Source: Candidatus Abyssobacteria bacterium SURF_17
Lineage (GTDB): Bacteria > Abyssobacteria > SURF-5
Direction: 5' to 3'
Assembly: GCA_003598055.1 (NCBI GenBank)
Contig: QZKI01000061.1
Location: 1-59,045 of the forward strand
Length of the DNA: 59,045 nt
Under the pieces are notes generated by a model. That model was not told where the DNA came from and made no database searches. It saw only the letters and a list, made by a program, of their open reading frames with translations. The translations under genes were made by a program, and so were the position numbers. This document shows, piece after piece, positions 33,317 through 41,740 of this stretch. How positions within the stretch are numbered: position 1 is the stretch's first letter; each line of letters opens with the position of its first letter.

Positions 33317-35680
33317 ATGAAGGCGCTCAACAGGAAACTGCTCAGGAACCTCTGGGAGATGAAGGCCCAGTCCCTGGCGATAGCGATTGTGATCGTCAGC
33401 GGAGTGGCCACGTTCTTTCTGTCGATAAGCACCATGGAATCGCTGAAGCGGACGCAGGCGAAATTTTACACGGATTACCGTTTTGCCGATGTGTTCAGTT
33501 CGCTCAAGCGAGCCCCAAATGCGCTTGCCGAGCGGATAGCGGAGATTCCCGGCGTCGAGCGGGTCGACACGAGGGTCCTCGCAGAGGTGAAGCTTGATAT
33601 GCCGGATTATGCCGACCCCGTGACCGGGCGGCTCGTCTCCGTGCCGGAAACGGAACAGGCGGAGCTGAACCAGCTTTACATCGCCGAGGGACGGAACGTC
33701 CAGCCGGACCGTGACGACGAAGTGGTGGTCGGCGAGGCATTCGCCGAGGCGCACCAGATCAGGCCGGGCTACAGCTTTGGCGCGGTGATCAATGGAAGAC
33801 TCAAGCAGCTCAGGGTTGTCGGCATTGCGCTTTCACCCGAATACATCTTCCAGATGCAGGCCGGGAGCATCTTTCCCGACTTCGAGCATTACGCCGTGAT
33901 GTGGATGGGCAGGACGCCTCTGGGAACCGCCTACGATATGGACGGCGCATTCAATCATGTGGCTTTGTCGGTAAATAGCGAAGAAACTGTTGAGGACGTG
34001 ATAGACCGGCTTGATGTCCTGCTCGAGCCGTACGGCGGCACGGGCGCATATGGCCGCGCCGATCAGGTATCGCACAGGTACCTGTCCGAGGAATTCAAGC
34101 AGCTCGCGAACATGGCCACCGTCTTTCCGACCATATTCCTCGGCGTCGCCGCCTTTCTCCTGAACATCGTGGTGACGCGGCTGATCGACACGCAGCGCGA
34201 GCAGATAGCCGTTCTCAAGGCATTCGGCTACTCGAACCGCGACATAGGCATACATTACGCAGGACTGGTCCTCGCGATCACGCTGGTCGGCGTGGCCGGA
34301 GGGATAGCGGTCGGCGCATGGCTCGGGAGGGGTATGAGCAACATGTACATGGAGTACTACCGCTTCCCGTTCATGGACTACCGGCTCGGCGTCGCGACGG
34401 TGTTGGAAGGCGCTCTCATTGCTGTGGCCTCGGCCATGGCAGGAACACTATTTGCCGTGAGGAGGGCCGCCTCTTTGTCGCCGGCTGTAGCGATGCGGCC
34501 TGCGCCGCCCGCTGTGTACCGCGAGTCGGTTGTGGAGCGGTTCGGGCTGGGGCGGTTCCTCTCGCCGCCGACCCGCATGATCGCCAGGAACATCGAGCGA
34601 AAACCCGTGAAGTCTCTCCTGACGGTAATCGGCATTGCGTTCGCATGCGCCGTGCTTGTGTCCGGACTCTTTTTCGGAGACGCAGTGGACTATATCGTCG
34701 AGGTACAGTTCGGTCTTGCGCAGCGCGACGACCTCACGGTATCATTTGTGGAACCGACATCCGACAGCGCGCTCTACTCGCTCCGCGGTCTTCAGGGAGT
34801 GGAACGTGTCGAGCCTTTCAGGTCGGTCCCGGCCACGCTGCGGTTCGGCCACAGAACCTACAGGACTTCCATCCAGGGCGTCCGGGGCGGCGGGGACCTT
34901 TACCGCCTCCTCGACAACCGTTTTCAGCAGGTCGAATTGCCGCCTCGCGGCGTGGTGCTCACCGATTATTTGGCGGGAATACTCCGCATATCCCCGGGCG
35001 ATATGCTGACCGTCGAGGTGCTCGAGGGCGAAAGACCCGTGAGGGAAGTCCCGGTGGCCGGACTAGTGACCGAATTTATCGGCGCCTCCGCTTACATGGA
35101 AATATCCGCTTTGAACCGGCTGATGCGCGAGGGCAATGCAGTCTCCGGCGCCTACATGGCCACCGACTCAAATTACGACCCGCAACTATACCGCGAGTTG
35201 CACGACATGCCCCGCGTCGCCGGCACCACAGTGAGAAAGCTGGCCATCGACAGTTTCTACGAAACGATGAGCCGCCAGATACTCATCTTTACGAGCATCA
35301 TGACCGCGCTGGCGATGTCGATAGCGTTCGGCGTTGTGTACAACAGCGCGCGGATTTCGCTTTCCGAACGCAGCCGCGACCTCGGCAGTCTCCGGGTACT
35401 GGGATTCACCCGCGCCGAGGTCTCCTATATACTCCTCGGAGAACTGGCGATACTCACGCTGGTGGCGACGCCGGTGGGGTTCGCGCTTGGTCGGGGCATT
35501 GCCGGTTATATGACGGCGGGAATGGAGACCGACCTCTTTAGGATACCCGTAGTGATAAACATGGATACATACGCGTTCTCGGCTGCGGTGGTGTTCGTCG
35601 CGGCTGTGGCTTCAGGCATCGTCGTGAAGTTGAGGCTCGACCGGCTCGACCTTGTAGAGATACTGAAGACAAAGGAGTAG
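33317..35680 (+). CDS. FtsX/MacB-type ABC permease with duplicated core (787 aa)
   Basis: An N-terminal membrane helix (SLAIAIVIVSGVATFFLSIS) is followed by a large periplasmic domain, then an FtsX-type three-helix block (about 270-385: FPTIFLGVAAFLLNIVVTRL), a second N-terminal-like helix after PVKSLLTVIGIAFACAVLVSG, a second periplasmic domain and a final FtsX block (about 660-785). The duplicated FtsX arrangement resembles permeases of paired LolCE/MacB-like systems fused into one chain, so one polypeptide could form the whole membrane part with the ATPase. It is followed 7 bases later by the HlyD-type adaptor. The substrate is unknown. Confidence 0.92.
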   Translation: MKALNRKLLRNLWEMKAQSLAIAIVIVSGVATFFLSISTMESLKRTQAKFYTDYRFADVFSSLKRAPNALAERIAEIPGVERVDTRVLAEVKLDMPDYADPVTGRLVSVPETEQAELNQLYIAEGRNVQPDRDDEVVVGEAFAEAHQIRPGYSFGAVINGRLKQLRVVGIALSPEYIFQMQAGSIFPDFEHYAVMWMGRTPLGTAYDMDGAFNHVALSVNSEETVEDVIDRLDVLLEPYGGTGAYGRADQVSHRYLSEEFKQLANMATVFPTIFLGVAAFLLNIVVTRLIDTQREQIAVLKAFGYSNRDIGIHYAGLVLAITLVGVAGGIAVGAWLGRGMSNMYMEYYRFPFMDYRLGVATVLEGALIAVASAMAGTLFAVRRAASLSPAVAMRPAPPAVYRESVVERFGLGRFLSPPTRMIARNIERKPVKSLLTVIGIAFACAVLVSGLFFGDAVDYIVEVQFGLAQRDDLTVSFVEPTSDSALYSLRGLQGVERVEPFRSVPATLRFGHRTYRTSIQGVRGGGDLYRLLDNRFQQVELPPRGVVLTDYLAGILRISPGDMLTVEVLEGERPVREVPVAGLVTEFIGASAYMEISALNRLMREGNAVSGAYMATDSNYDPQLYRELHDMPRVAGTTVRKLAIDSFYETMSRQILIFTSIMTALAMSIAFGVVYNSARISLSERSRDLGSLRVLGFTRAEVSYILLGELAILTLVATPVGFALGRGIAGYMTAGMETDLFRIPVVINMDTYAFSAAVVFVAAVASGIVVKLRLDRLDLVEILKTKE

Positions 35681-35687
35681 CGGATTC

Positions 35688-36884
35688 GTGAAAAAAAATA
35701 GGAAGTGGCTCTTGCTGGCGGTGCTGGCGCTTGTGGTGGCCGCAGTCATATACGGCCTGACGCAGACATCCGTCCGGGTGCAGACGGAGGTCGTCAGTCG
35801 AGGACCGATGCAGGTCACGGTCGAAGAGGACGGCAAGACCCGCGTGGTTGACCGCTACGTGGTCGCCGCCCCGGTTTCCGGTTTTCTGAGGCGCATACAA
35901 CTGGACGAGGGTGACCCTGTTTCCGACGGAACAACGCTGGCAGTCCTCGAGCCCCTGCGACCGGAGAATCTCGACCCCAGAGCGCGCGCCAGAGCGCAAG
36001 CCGACGTGAAAACCGCCGAGGCGGCGCTGCAGAAGGCGGGGAAAGACATGGAGGCGGTCAGCGCGGACCATGCGTATGCGCAGGCGGAATACCGAAGGAT
36101 GCAGCAGCTATCCGAAGAGGGCATCATATCAAGAGGAGAGCTCGACAGGGCGGAGGCGGAGGCGCAAAGGGCGGAGGCCGCGCTCAAGTCCGGGAAGTTC
36201 GCGATCGAGGTCGCCCGTCACCAACTCGAAGCCGCCCGCACCGCACTTACATATACTTCCGAAGCTCAGGCCGCGCCTTCACAGGCAATCGAGATAGATT
36301 CTCCGGTGGAGGGCCGCGTCTTCAGGGTAATCCGCGAAAACGAGGGCGTGGTGGGGGCGGGAGAGTTTATCATTGAGATAGGTGACCCTTCGGCCATCGA
36401 AGTCGAGGTCGACCTTCTGTCCGCCGACGCAGTGAAAGTGGGGCCGGGCACAGCAGTCCTGTTTGAGCGATGGGGCGGCGGACACCCGCTCGAGGGGAGA
36501 GTTCGGGTGGTCGAGCCCTCCGGCTTCATGAAGATATCGGCGCTCGGCGTCGAAGAGCAGAGAGTCTTCGTCATCTCAGACATAACGTCACCCCCCGGAG
36601 AATGGCGAAATCTTGGAGACGGCTACCGTGTCGACGCCTCATTCATTGTTTGGGAGGGCGAAAACGTACTCCAGATGCCGGAAAGCGCATTGTTCAGACA
36701 TGGAGACGGGTGGGCCGTGTTCGTTGTGGAGGACGAAAGGGCCGTGCTCAGACCCGTCAAGCTCGGCCATAGAAACGGCATTTCCGCCGAAATAGTGTCC
36801 GGACTTTCCGAAGGGCAAAAAGTGGTCATACATCCCGGCCGCACCGTCGAGGACGGCGCCCGCGTGACCCCGTGGCAGGAATAA
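35688..36884 (+). CDS. HlyD/MacA-family periplasmic adaptor
   Basis: 398 residues. An N-terminal signal anchor (WLLLAVLALVVAAVIYGLT) is followed by a biotinyl-lipoyl-like half (VVAAPVSGFLRRIQLDEGDPV), an alpha-helical hairpin (about 95-190, rich in Ala/Glu/Arg) and the second lipoyl half (EIDSPVEGRVFRVIRENEGVV), then beta-barrel and membrane-proximal domains. It should bridge the FtsX-type permease to the outer membrane. No TolC-type gene is adjacent. The GTG start follows AAAGGAG. This is the last gene of the exporter operon. Confidence 0.92.
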   Translation: MKKNRKWLLLAVLALVVAAVIYGLTQTSVRVQTEVVSRGPMQVTVEEDGKTRVVDRYVVAAPVSGFLRRIQLDEGDPVSDGTTLAVLEPLRPENLDPRARARAQADVKTAEAALQKAGKDMEAVSADHAYAQAEYRRMQQLSEEGIISRGELDRAEAEAQRAEAALKSGKFAIEVARHQLEAARTALTYTSEAQAAPSQAIEIDSPVEGRVFRVIRENEGVVGAGEFIIEIGDPSAIEVEVDLLSADAVKVGPGTAVLFERWGGGHPLEGRVRVVEPSGFMKISALGVEEQRVFVISDITSPPGEWRNLGDGYRVDASFIVWEGENVLQMPESALFRHGDGWAVFVVEDERAVLRPVKLGHRNGISAEIVSGLSEGQKVVIHPGRTVEDGARVTPWQE

Positions 36885-37217
36885 ACCCAAATCCGCGACC
36901 TCTAACCCTGATGTTACAGTAAACATATGCCGATGTTCAGGTACGCGACCCTTATCGCCGTCCATCCTGTCCATCCCATCCATGTTTCAATCCCCGCACC
37001 CTATGCGGCCAACCGTAAACCGCCAGTAGCGTCAAGTATTTTCTGTAAAATGCTCTTTTCTTTGGTTGTTCTTGTTGGAATGCGAAGCGAATTAGCAGCA
37101 GCAGGCGTTGTGGGAATGTGGATAACCCTTTAGGGTTATCCAAGTGAGGTGGAAAGGCATGGCTTTCCACCGAACGTCATTTCCACAACGCATACCCGCC
37201 TGATTTCGCCTCAGCCC
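36885..37217. other. 333-base intergenic region before the IS remnant
   Basis: No gene is supported. Its right half contains a three-branched inverted-repeat structure (37105-37191), listed separately. The left half shows nothing recognisable. Confidence 0.5.
37105..37191. repeat. Three-way-junction inverted-repeat element
   Basis: The outer stem is GCGTTGTGGGAATG (37105-37118) with CATTTCCACAACGC (37178-37191), 13 of 14 pairs matched. Inside it are two perfect hairpins: TGGATAACCC-TTTA-GGGTTATCCA (37119-37142) and GGTGGAAAG-GCATGG-CTTTCCACC (37148-37171). The whole fold is a compact cloverleaf-like shape, 26 bases from the IS256 fragment. Confidence 0.8.
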
Positions 37218-37748
37218 TTAGTATTCCCCCATTCGTATGAACCTGGCGCGCTGGCTTTGCCAGACCTCGTGATACTCGATAAGCATTGCTCCTACCAAAC
37301 GGTCACACGAAGCCTCGTTCGGGAAAATACCCACCACGTGAGTCCTGCGCTTTATCTCGCGCATCACTTGCTCCAGCATGTTGGTTGAATGAAGCCGCCT
37401 GCGGTGACGGGTAGGGAGCTCTAAGACTGCCAGACACTCCTCAAATTGCTCCTCTATTTGCCCTGCCACCCTCGGATATCTCTCTCCCCAGCGAACAGCA
37501 AGCTCCCGAGCAGCCTCACACGCGAGCGTGCGGTCGGTCAGCTTGAAGACCGAACGAATATCATTCACAAGAACCATCCTGTCTTTGTGCGAGGCCTTGT
37601 TCATGATGTTCCGGATGAAATGGACCCGGCACCGCTGCCATTGAGCCTGTGGGAACGCTCGCTTCAGGGCGGCCCGAATACCCTCGTGTCCGTCGGATAC
37701 GACAAGCTCTACTCCGCTCAGACCCCGTTTCTTCAGCTCACCGAAAAC
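37218..37748 (-). pseudogene. IS256-family transposase, C-terminal fragment
   Basis: About 177 codons remain: FGELKKRGLSGVELVVSDGH, then RAALKRAFPQAQWQRCRVHF with the family's C-x2-H motif, NIMNKASHKDR, WGERYPRV and LHSTNMLEQVMREIKRRTHV ending shortly after. Roughly 200 N-terminal residues are missing, including at least one catalytic acid, so it cannot transpose on its own. The upstream border is the truncated IS3 OrfB sequence with an in-frame stop at 37749-37751. Confidence 0.88.
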
Positions 37749-37818
37749 CTAACCCCCACCACACGGCATACACGCTCAATCCCGTATGGCTTACCGCTAG
37801 AGGGCGAAAGGGCGGCGC

Positions 37819-38226
37819 TCACGTGCGCGACCTCCTCTTGGTTAAAGGGCGTCTGAGTTCGCACTCCTTGCGCAAAAGTTCGTTCTCCATCGAGAGTTCA
37901 CCAATGCGCCGCATCGCAGTATCCAACTCAGACTGCATCGGATCGCCCTCCCGGTCCTTCAGGGCTTCGTCTATGCCGCGAAACGCCTTATCACGCCATT
38001 TCTCCAACCGGTACACTTCCACGCCCAACTCCCGGCTCAATACATCCAGTGGTTCCCCATGCAATACCCGTAGCACTACTTCTCGTTTCCGCCTCGTACT
38101 CCAATACTGTTTCGGACCCAACGGACCCACCTTTGGGGCGCTCACGCTGGGTGGAACTTCACTCGGCCTACGGCCTCCTTCCGTTCCACCCAGCGCGCTC
38201 CCTACTTGCTGCTCTCCCTTACTCAT
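37819..38226 (-). CDS. IS3-family OrfA-like transposase subunit
   Basis: 135 residues. A helix-turn-helix (TRRKREVVLRVLHGEPLDVL, then SRELGVEVYRLEKWRDKAF) is followed by a leucine-zipper-like ELSMENELLRKE and a basic end RPLTKRRSR, the normal OrfA layout. It has a strong ribosome-binding site (AGGAGGTGAGTG). Its OrfB partner is truncated after about 20 codons, so the element is dead. Confidence 0.82.
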   Translation of the reverse strand: MSKGEQQVGSALGGTEGGRRPSEVPPSVSAPKVGPLGPKQYWSTRRKREVVLRVLHGEPLDVLSRELGVEVYRLEKWRDKAFRGIDEALKDREGDPMQSELDTAMRRIGELSMENELLRKECELRRPLTKRRSRT

Positions 38227-38509
38227 TCACTCACCTCCTTGGACATACAGCCTACGCTATTTCCCTGTCCAAGTAAATGGGGTCCGCTATAACGGTTGAA
38301 AAGACACCCGTGTCACTCGTATAATTCATGTAATTCGTGTTCCCGGTTTCTTTGCTGTCTTGGTTCTCATCGTGAACTTCGTGGATAAGAATGTTCTGAA
38401 TTGGCGTTTATCGGCGCTCATCGGCGGTTGATCAAAAGGTTTCTGGTTTCTTGTTTCTGGTCTCGGGTTTAAAAAGAGAATCGGCGTTCATCGGCGGTTA
38501 ATAGTTGCT

Positions 38510-39205
38510 TTGAAATCCAAAATCCAAAATCCGAAATCCAAAATCGCCACGGCGGCCGCCGGCCTGCTCCTTGCCGCGTGCTCTGTGCTCAGGACATCCT
38601 ACAACATCACCGAGGGCGTCATTGATGCCGGAGTCACCGGCACGAAGGTCGCCTACAAAATCACCGCCGGCACCACAAAGACCGTCTATAAAGTCGGCGA
38701 GTTCACGTTCGAGGTCGTAAAGGCCCCGCTCGATTGGCCGCTGCTCAATGAGGATATCGAAACCGTTGACGGCTTGCCCGTGAAAGAGGCGATTCGACAG
38801 GGCCGCGTGAAGAACTCACCCTATACCGTCAACGGAAGAACGTATTATCCGATGTCCGTCGCGGAAGCGCAGAGCTACAGCGAAGTCGGAACCGCCTCAT
38901 GGTACGGCTACGAGACCCGGCGCAAAAAAGGCGGATACATGACCGCCAACGGCGAGGCGTTCGACCCTAAAGGCTACACGGCCGCCCACAAATACCTGCC
39001 ATTGCCCACCGACGTCAGAGTCACAAACCTCGAGAATGGCCGCTCGACTCTCGTGCGCGTGAACGACCGCGGCCCATTCCCCTGCCGTGAAAACCCGCGC
39101 TCCGGCGACCGCATCATTGATGTCAGCATGGGCGCCGCCAAAAAACTCGGCTTTTACGGCCAAGGCACCGCCCGCGTAAAAGTCGAAACCATCCGATTAG
39201 AATAG
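38510..39205 (+). CDS. rlpA: RlpA-family septal lytic transglycosylase-like lipoprotein
   Basis: 231 residues in the frame. A lipobox (GLLLAACS) gives a lipoprotein anchor. The double-psi beta-barrel lies at about 125-225: VGTASWYGYETRRKKGGYMTANGE, KYLPLPTDVRVTNLENGRS and VRVNDRGPF, with the catalytic-site-like ASWYG and VNDRGPF segments of RlpA. It cleaves or binds peptidoglycan glycan strands lacking stem peptides in studied members. No SPOR domain is present. The frame begins with TTG inside a tract of repeated AATCCAAA units and has no ribosome-binding site, so the annotated start is doubtful. Confidence 0.87.
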   Translation: MKSKIQNPKSKIATAAAGLLLAACSVLRTSYNITEGVIDAGVTGTKVAYKITAGTTKTVYKVGEFTFEVVKAPLDWPLLNEDIETVDGLPVKEAIRQGRVKNSPYTVNGRTYYPMSVAEAQSYSEVGTASWYGYETRRKKGGYMTANGEAFDPKGYTAAHKYLPLPTDVRVTNLENGRSTLVRVNDRGPFPCRENPRSGDRIIDVSMGAAKKLGFYGQGTARVKVETIRLE

Positions 39206-39455
39206 CATCACAAAAGATATCGGAACCACGGATTTCACGGCGCAGCGCAGCCGCAACCAAAAAGAAAAAGAAGAGATTGCTTCGCTCGGGCCTGCGGCCC
39301 TTCGCTCGCAACGACAAATTGTGTGTTCCTTTCACACATAATCCAGCCGCAGGCGGGGTCGATGCTCGCACGGACGGCATCATACGTGGCCATTCGCTTG
39401 CTGCGTCTTTGAGCGGGCTTGCTGATGCGGATTTCGGGTGGGACACAAACCGGCT
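39206..39455. repeat. Dispersed TTGCTTCG/CTCGCAACGAC repeat copy
   Basis: The stretch 39275-39320 has the GATTGCTTCGCTCGGGCCTG signature with the GGGCCTGCGGCCC palindrome and CGCTCGCAACGAC, a copy of the family seen at 43.8, 54.6 and 56.1 kb. No gene is supported. Confidence 0.6.
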
Positions 39456-39878
39456 TCAGGCGCGGGCTCCCCTTCCTCTCTCGAAGGGACGGTAGTGCAT
39501 GCCCCTCTTTTCCGTCAGAGGCTGTAGTCCTTGTTCGTGAGACATCTCCTTGAGGGTTTCGCTGACGGCTTGTGTTAAGCCGAGTTTGCAATGGTCGCAG
39601 AAGCTCCCTCCCGCGATTGGACTGCCGCACTTCTTGCATCGTAACAAATCCGAAGCGTCGGCCAACACAATACGCTTTTCGCGAACCCACTTGAGGATGT
39701 CGCCCTTCTCGATGCCGGTTGCCTCGCTCATTGCCTGAATGGTCTGGCGCGGGTTATTGCGAAGCCACTCGACCGCCCTCTCGAAATTTTCTTCTTCCTT
39801 GCGGATGCATTCAGGACAGACAGGCCTGTTCGTGCGGGAGAACAGTAAACCGCACCGCACACAATTTGTTAGAGGCAT
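39456..39878 (-). CDS. Zinc-ribbon protein resembling flagellar-operon TIGR03826 family
   Basis: 140 residues. N-terminal NCVRCGLLFSRTNRPVCPEC is a CxxC...CxxC zinc knuckle; a central winged-helix-like segment (NPRQTIQAMSEATGIEKGDI) is followed by a second knuckle (CKKCGSPIAGGSFCDHC). The arrangement matches small proteins often annotated as flagellar operon or YvyF-like. No flagellar gene is nearby, so the role is open; nucleic-acid or protein binding is likely. Confidence 0.75.
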   Translation of the reverse strand: MPLTNCVRCGLLFSRTNRPVCPECIRKEEENFERAVEWLRNNPRQTIQAMSEATGIEKGDILKWVREKRIVLADASDLLRCKKCGSPIAGGSFCDHCKLGLTQAVSETLKEMSHEQGLQPLTEKRGMHYRPFERGRGARA

Positions 39879-39935
39879 CTTTAGTATCCACCGTTTGATT
39901 CAAATTTCCCAAAAGCTAAGCACAGGCGCTTCCAG

Positions 39936-40220
39936 CTATTGTCTCACGACCTCTTTCTTCTTCACTGAGGGTCTTTTCTTGCTTGCATTTGCGCCAACGG
40001 AGTGAAGTGCGCCATAGAGCATCACCGATACGAACATATACATAAAGATGGAACCTGCAACCCCACGCGCTGCGGCCGTCACAATCGGAACGCCTGCATT
40101 CCAGCCGAGCATCAGCATGACGAGCAGCCAGAGCAGTGCTGCCACTACGGCAGCGCTATCATCGAAGCCACTTCGCCTCTCATGTGGCCGTCGGCTTTCC
40201 ATATTGCCGGTTCTTGCCAT
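39936..40220 (-). CDS. Hypothetical small membrane protein (94 aa)
   Basis: Two hydrophobic segments (AAVVAALLWLLVMLMLGWN and GVAGSIFMYMFVSVMLYGAL) separated by a short loop, with Arg/His-rich N- and Lys/Arg-rich C-termini, predict a two-helix inner-membrane protein with both ends in the cytoplasm. No family is recognised. Its ATG directly follows the stop of the FecR gene, so the two are probably co-expressed. Confidence 0.6.
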   Translation of the reverse strand: MARTGNMESRRPHERRSGFDDSAAVVAALLWLLVMLMLGWNAGVPIVTAAARGVAGSIFMYMFVSVMLYGALHSVGANASKKRPSVKKKEVVRQ

Positions 40221-41486
40221 TTATCGGTAACTCTTGTTATCCTGCCAGCGCCGCGCATCTTCCTCGCGGACGATCTTGCGGCGGTCGTCCTTAGTGCCGG
40301 GCGCCTTGTCATATCCGAATGTAGTTATCTCCGCGTATTCGTTGCCGTGCACGTCGCGAAGCACCGAATACCCGTACGGGACGCCGTAATGGTCATTAAG
40401 AAACTTCGCCTCAACGTACGGGCCGTTCCATTCGGGCGTCTTCGTGCTTTCTACAAGCGTCCTCAACCCGCCTTCCTGGACCGTGGGAAAACGGGCGAAG
40501 TCCAGGTAGAACAGCTTCAGACCTTTATCAAGCTGGAAAAAGTCCTCCGACGCCTTCTCCCAGCCTGCCTGAATTGCATCGTAGACGAGTTGGCGCTGAG
40601 CTTCGGGCAATCCCGGTTGAATCTCAATCTCCTCGACCTGCCCGATTCCTGACAGCGCAGTGACCGACTGGAAGTAATCCGATTGCTTTGTCCAGTCCTC
40701 GACTATCTTGACGATGTATTGCAACAGTTCCGACGCGCCGAACTTCTTCGGCTCTTCACCGCGCTTCACCACGAGGGCTTCCTTCTTGCTCAATACAACT
40801 TCCGGGACAGCAACATCCTTTGAGCCTACGGCCACCTGTCCGGAAAGGACGGAAACATTGGTGTCCGCGGTTTCCTTTGCGACTTCAACAAGGAATACGG
40901 TCCCGCGAACCCCGGTGACCGCCGTCGGCGTTTCAACCTCAAACGTAGAATCCTTTGTCTTGAGCTTGCCGACTTCTGACCAGAGTTTCCCTTCGGGCAA
41001 GGCGATCTTTACCTCGGCTGCTTTCGTGTCGGGATCCACCTCAAAGGAGCTCAGTGTATACTGCGTGTTTTCTCCGACGCCATTCACTGCCGTAGTTTCA
41101 AGTGTCAAAACAACTTCCGACCCCGGCTCGGTGCGGATTTCGTCACCGGGGCCGACGGTCATGTACTTATATGCAGCCCGAAAGCTCGGCATGCCCGCTT
41201 TCTTTATTTGAGCCTTTCCCTTAATATCTTCGATTCTGCCCTTGCCTGGAACTGTCCCGTGAGGGTCAACCTTCTCCTTGTCTACATTGAAAATGATCCG
41301 GCCGCCTCCCGGGAGTTCGGTGCCTATCTTGTACGTCTTGTCTCCCTCTTCAACTATCTGACCCGGGATCCTCTTTCCTTTAGGCGTCTCGATCGCTGCC
41401 CCGAACACGCGGTCCCCTCCGCCTGCCAGGAGAACAAGAGTTGCGCATGTTGCTGCCGCTATTCCCATCAATAAGCGGTTCATCAT
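40221..41486 (-). CDS. Exported FecR-domain protein
   Basis: About 421 residues from the ATG at 41486 (GAGAGGAG upstream). Signal peptide: LLMGIAAATCATLVLLAGGG...GAA. The FecR-type core (about 95-250) includes MTVGPGDEIRTEPGSEVVLTL, LWSEVGKLKTKDSTFEVETP and VTGVRGTVFLVEV, followed by VSVLSGQVAVGSK. The C-terminal third is alpha-helical with YGYSVLRDVHGNEYAEIT, like a type II secretion pseudopilin-type end. Here FecR is not paired with a sigma factor, so a structural periplasmic role is more likely than iron signalling. Confidence 0.85.
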   Translation of the reverse strand: MMNRLLMGIAAATCATLVLLAGGGDRVFGAAIETPKGKRIPGQIVEEGDKTYKIGTELPGGGRIIFNVDKEKVDPHGTVPGKGRIEDIKGKAQIKKAGMPSFRAAYKYMTVGPGDEIRTEPGSEVVLTLETTAVNGVGENTQYTLSSFEVDPDTKAAEVKIALPEGKLWSEVGKLKTKDSTFEVETPTAVTGVRGTVFLVEVAKETADTNVSVLSGQVAVGSKDVAVPEVVLSKKEALVVKRGEEPKKFGASELLQYIVKIVEDWTKQSDYFQSVTALSGIGQVEEIEIQPGLPEAQRQLVYDAIQAGWEKASEDFFQLDKGLKLFYLDFARFPTVQEGGLRTLVESTKTPEWNGPYVEAKFLNDHYGVPYGYSVLRDVHGNEYAEITTFGYDKAPGTKDDRRKIVREEDARRWQDNKSYR

Positions 41487-41518
41487 GCTCCTCTCTCTTT
41501 TAGCGTGCTCGGCGTCAA

Positions 41519-41545
41519 AATCAAAAAGGGGCTTCTCGCCCCTTC
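41519..41545 (-). terminator. Rho-independent terminator of the glycerate kinase-PHP unit
   Basis: On the minus strand AAGGGGC-GAGAA-GCCCCTT forms a 7-bp stem (41526-41544) followed by a T-rich run (TTTGATTTTGA). It lies between the glycerate kinase gene and the FecR gene, both on the minus strand. Confidence 0.7.
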
Positions 41546-41643
41546 GCCGATTTCGGGTTCCCCGGTTATTTCCATATGTTCGTGCCAGTGGTCTTTTGAG
41601 TAACAGTTTACCATTGAAACTATTTCCTGTCAATTGTGTTGCC

Positions 41644-41730
41644 GGGGTCAGACCTTGAAAATTGACAAGACACTTTCAGAGGCCGCGTAACACCACAATA
41701 TGCATTTGTCAATTTTCAAGGTCTGACCCC
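41644..41730. repeat. RAYT/REP-type inverted repeat, 25-bp perfect arms
   Basis: The left arm (41644-41668) begins GGGGTCAGACCTTGAAAATT and the right arm (41706-41730) is its exact reverse complement, ending GTCTGACCCC. The 37-base centre shows nothing coding. This motif class accompanies REP-associated tyrosine transposases in other genomes; none is present nearby. Confidence 0.85.
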
Positions 41731-41740
41731 AACACCCGCG

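Larger units (their letters stand above)
37218..38282 (-). mobile_element. Chimeric insertion-sequence remnant (IS3-type fused to IS256-type)
   Basis: Reading the minus strand, an IS3-like OrfA (38226-37819) is followed by the first codons of an IS3-type OrfB (about 37815-37749, SSGKPYGIERVCRV), which is cut and joined directly to the C-terminal half of an IS256 (Mutator) transposase (37748-37218). CTTGGACA/TGTCCAAG inverted bases near 38240-38275 may mark the IS3 end. Neither element is intact. Confidence 0.75.
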
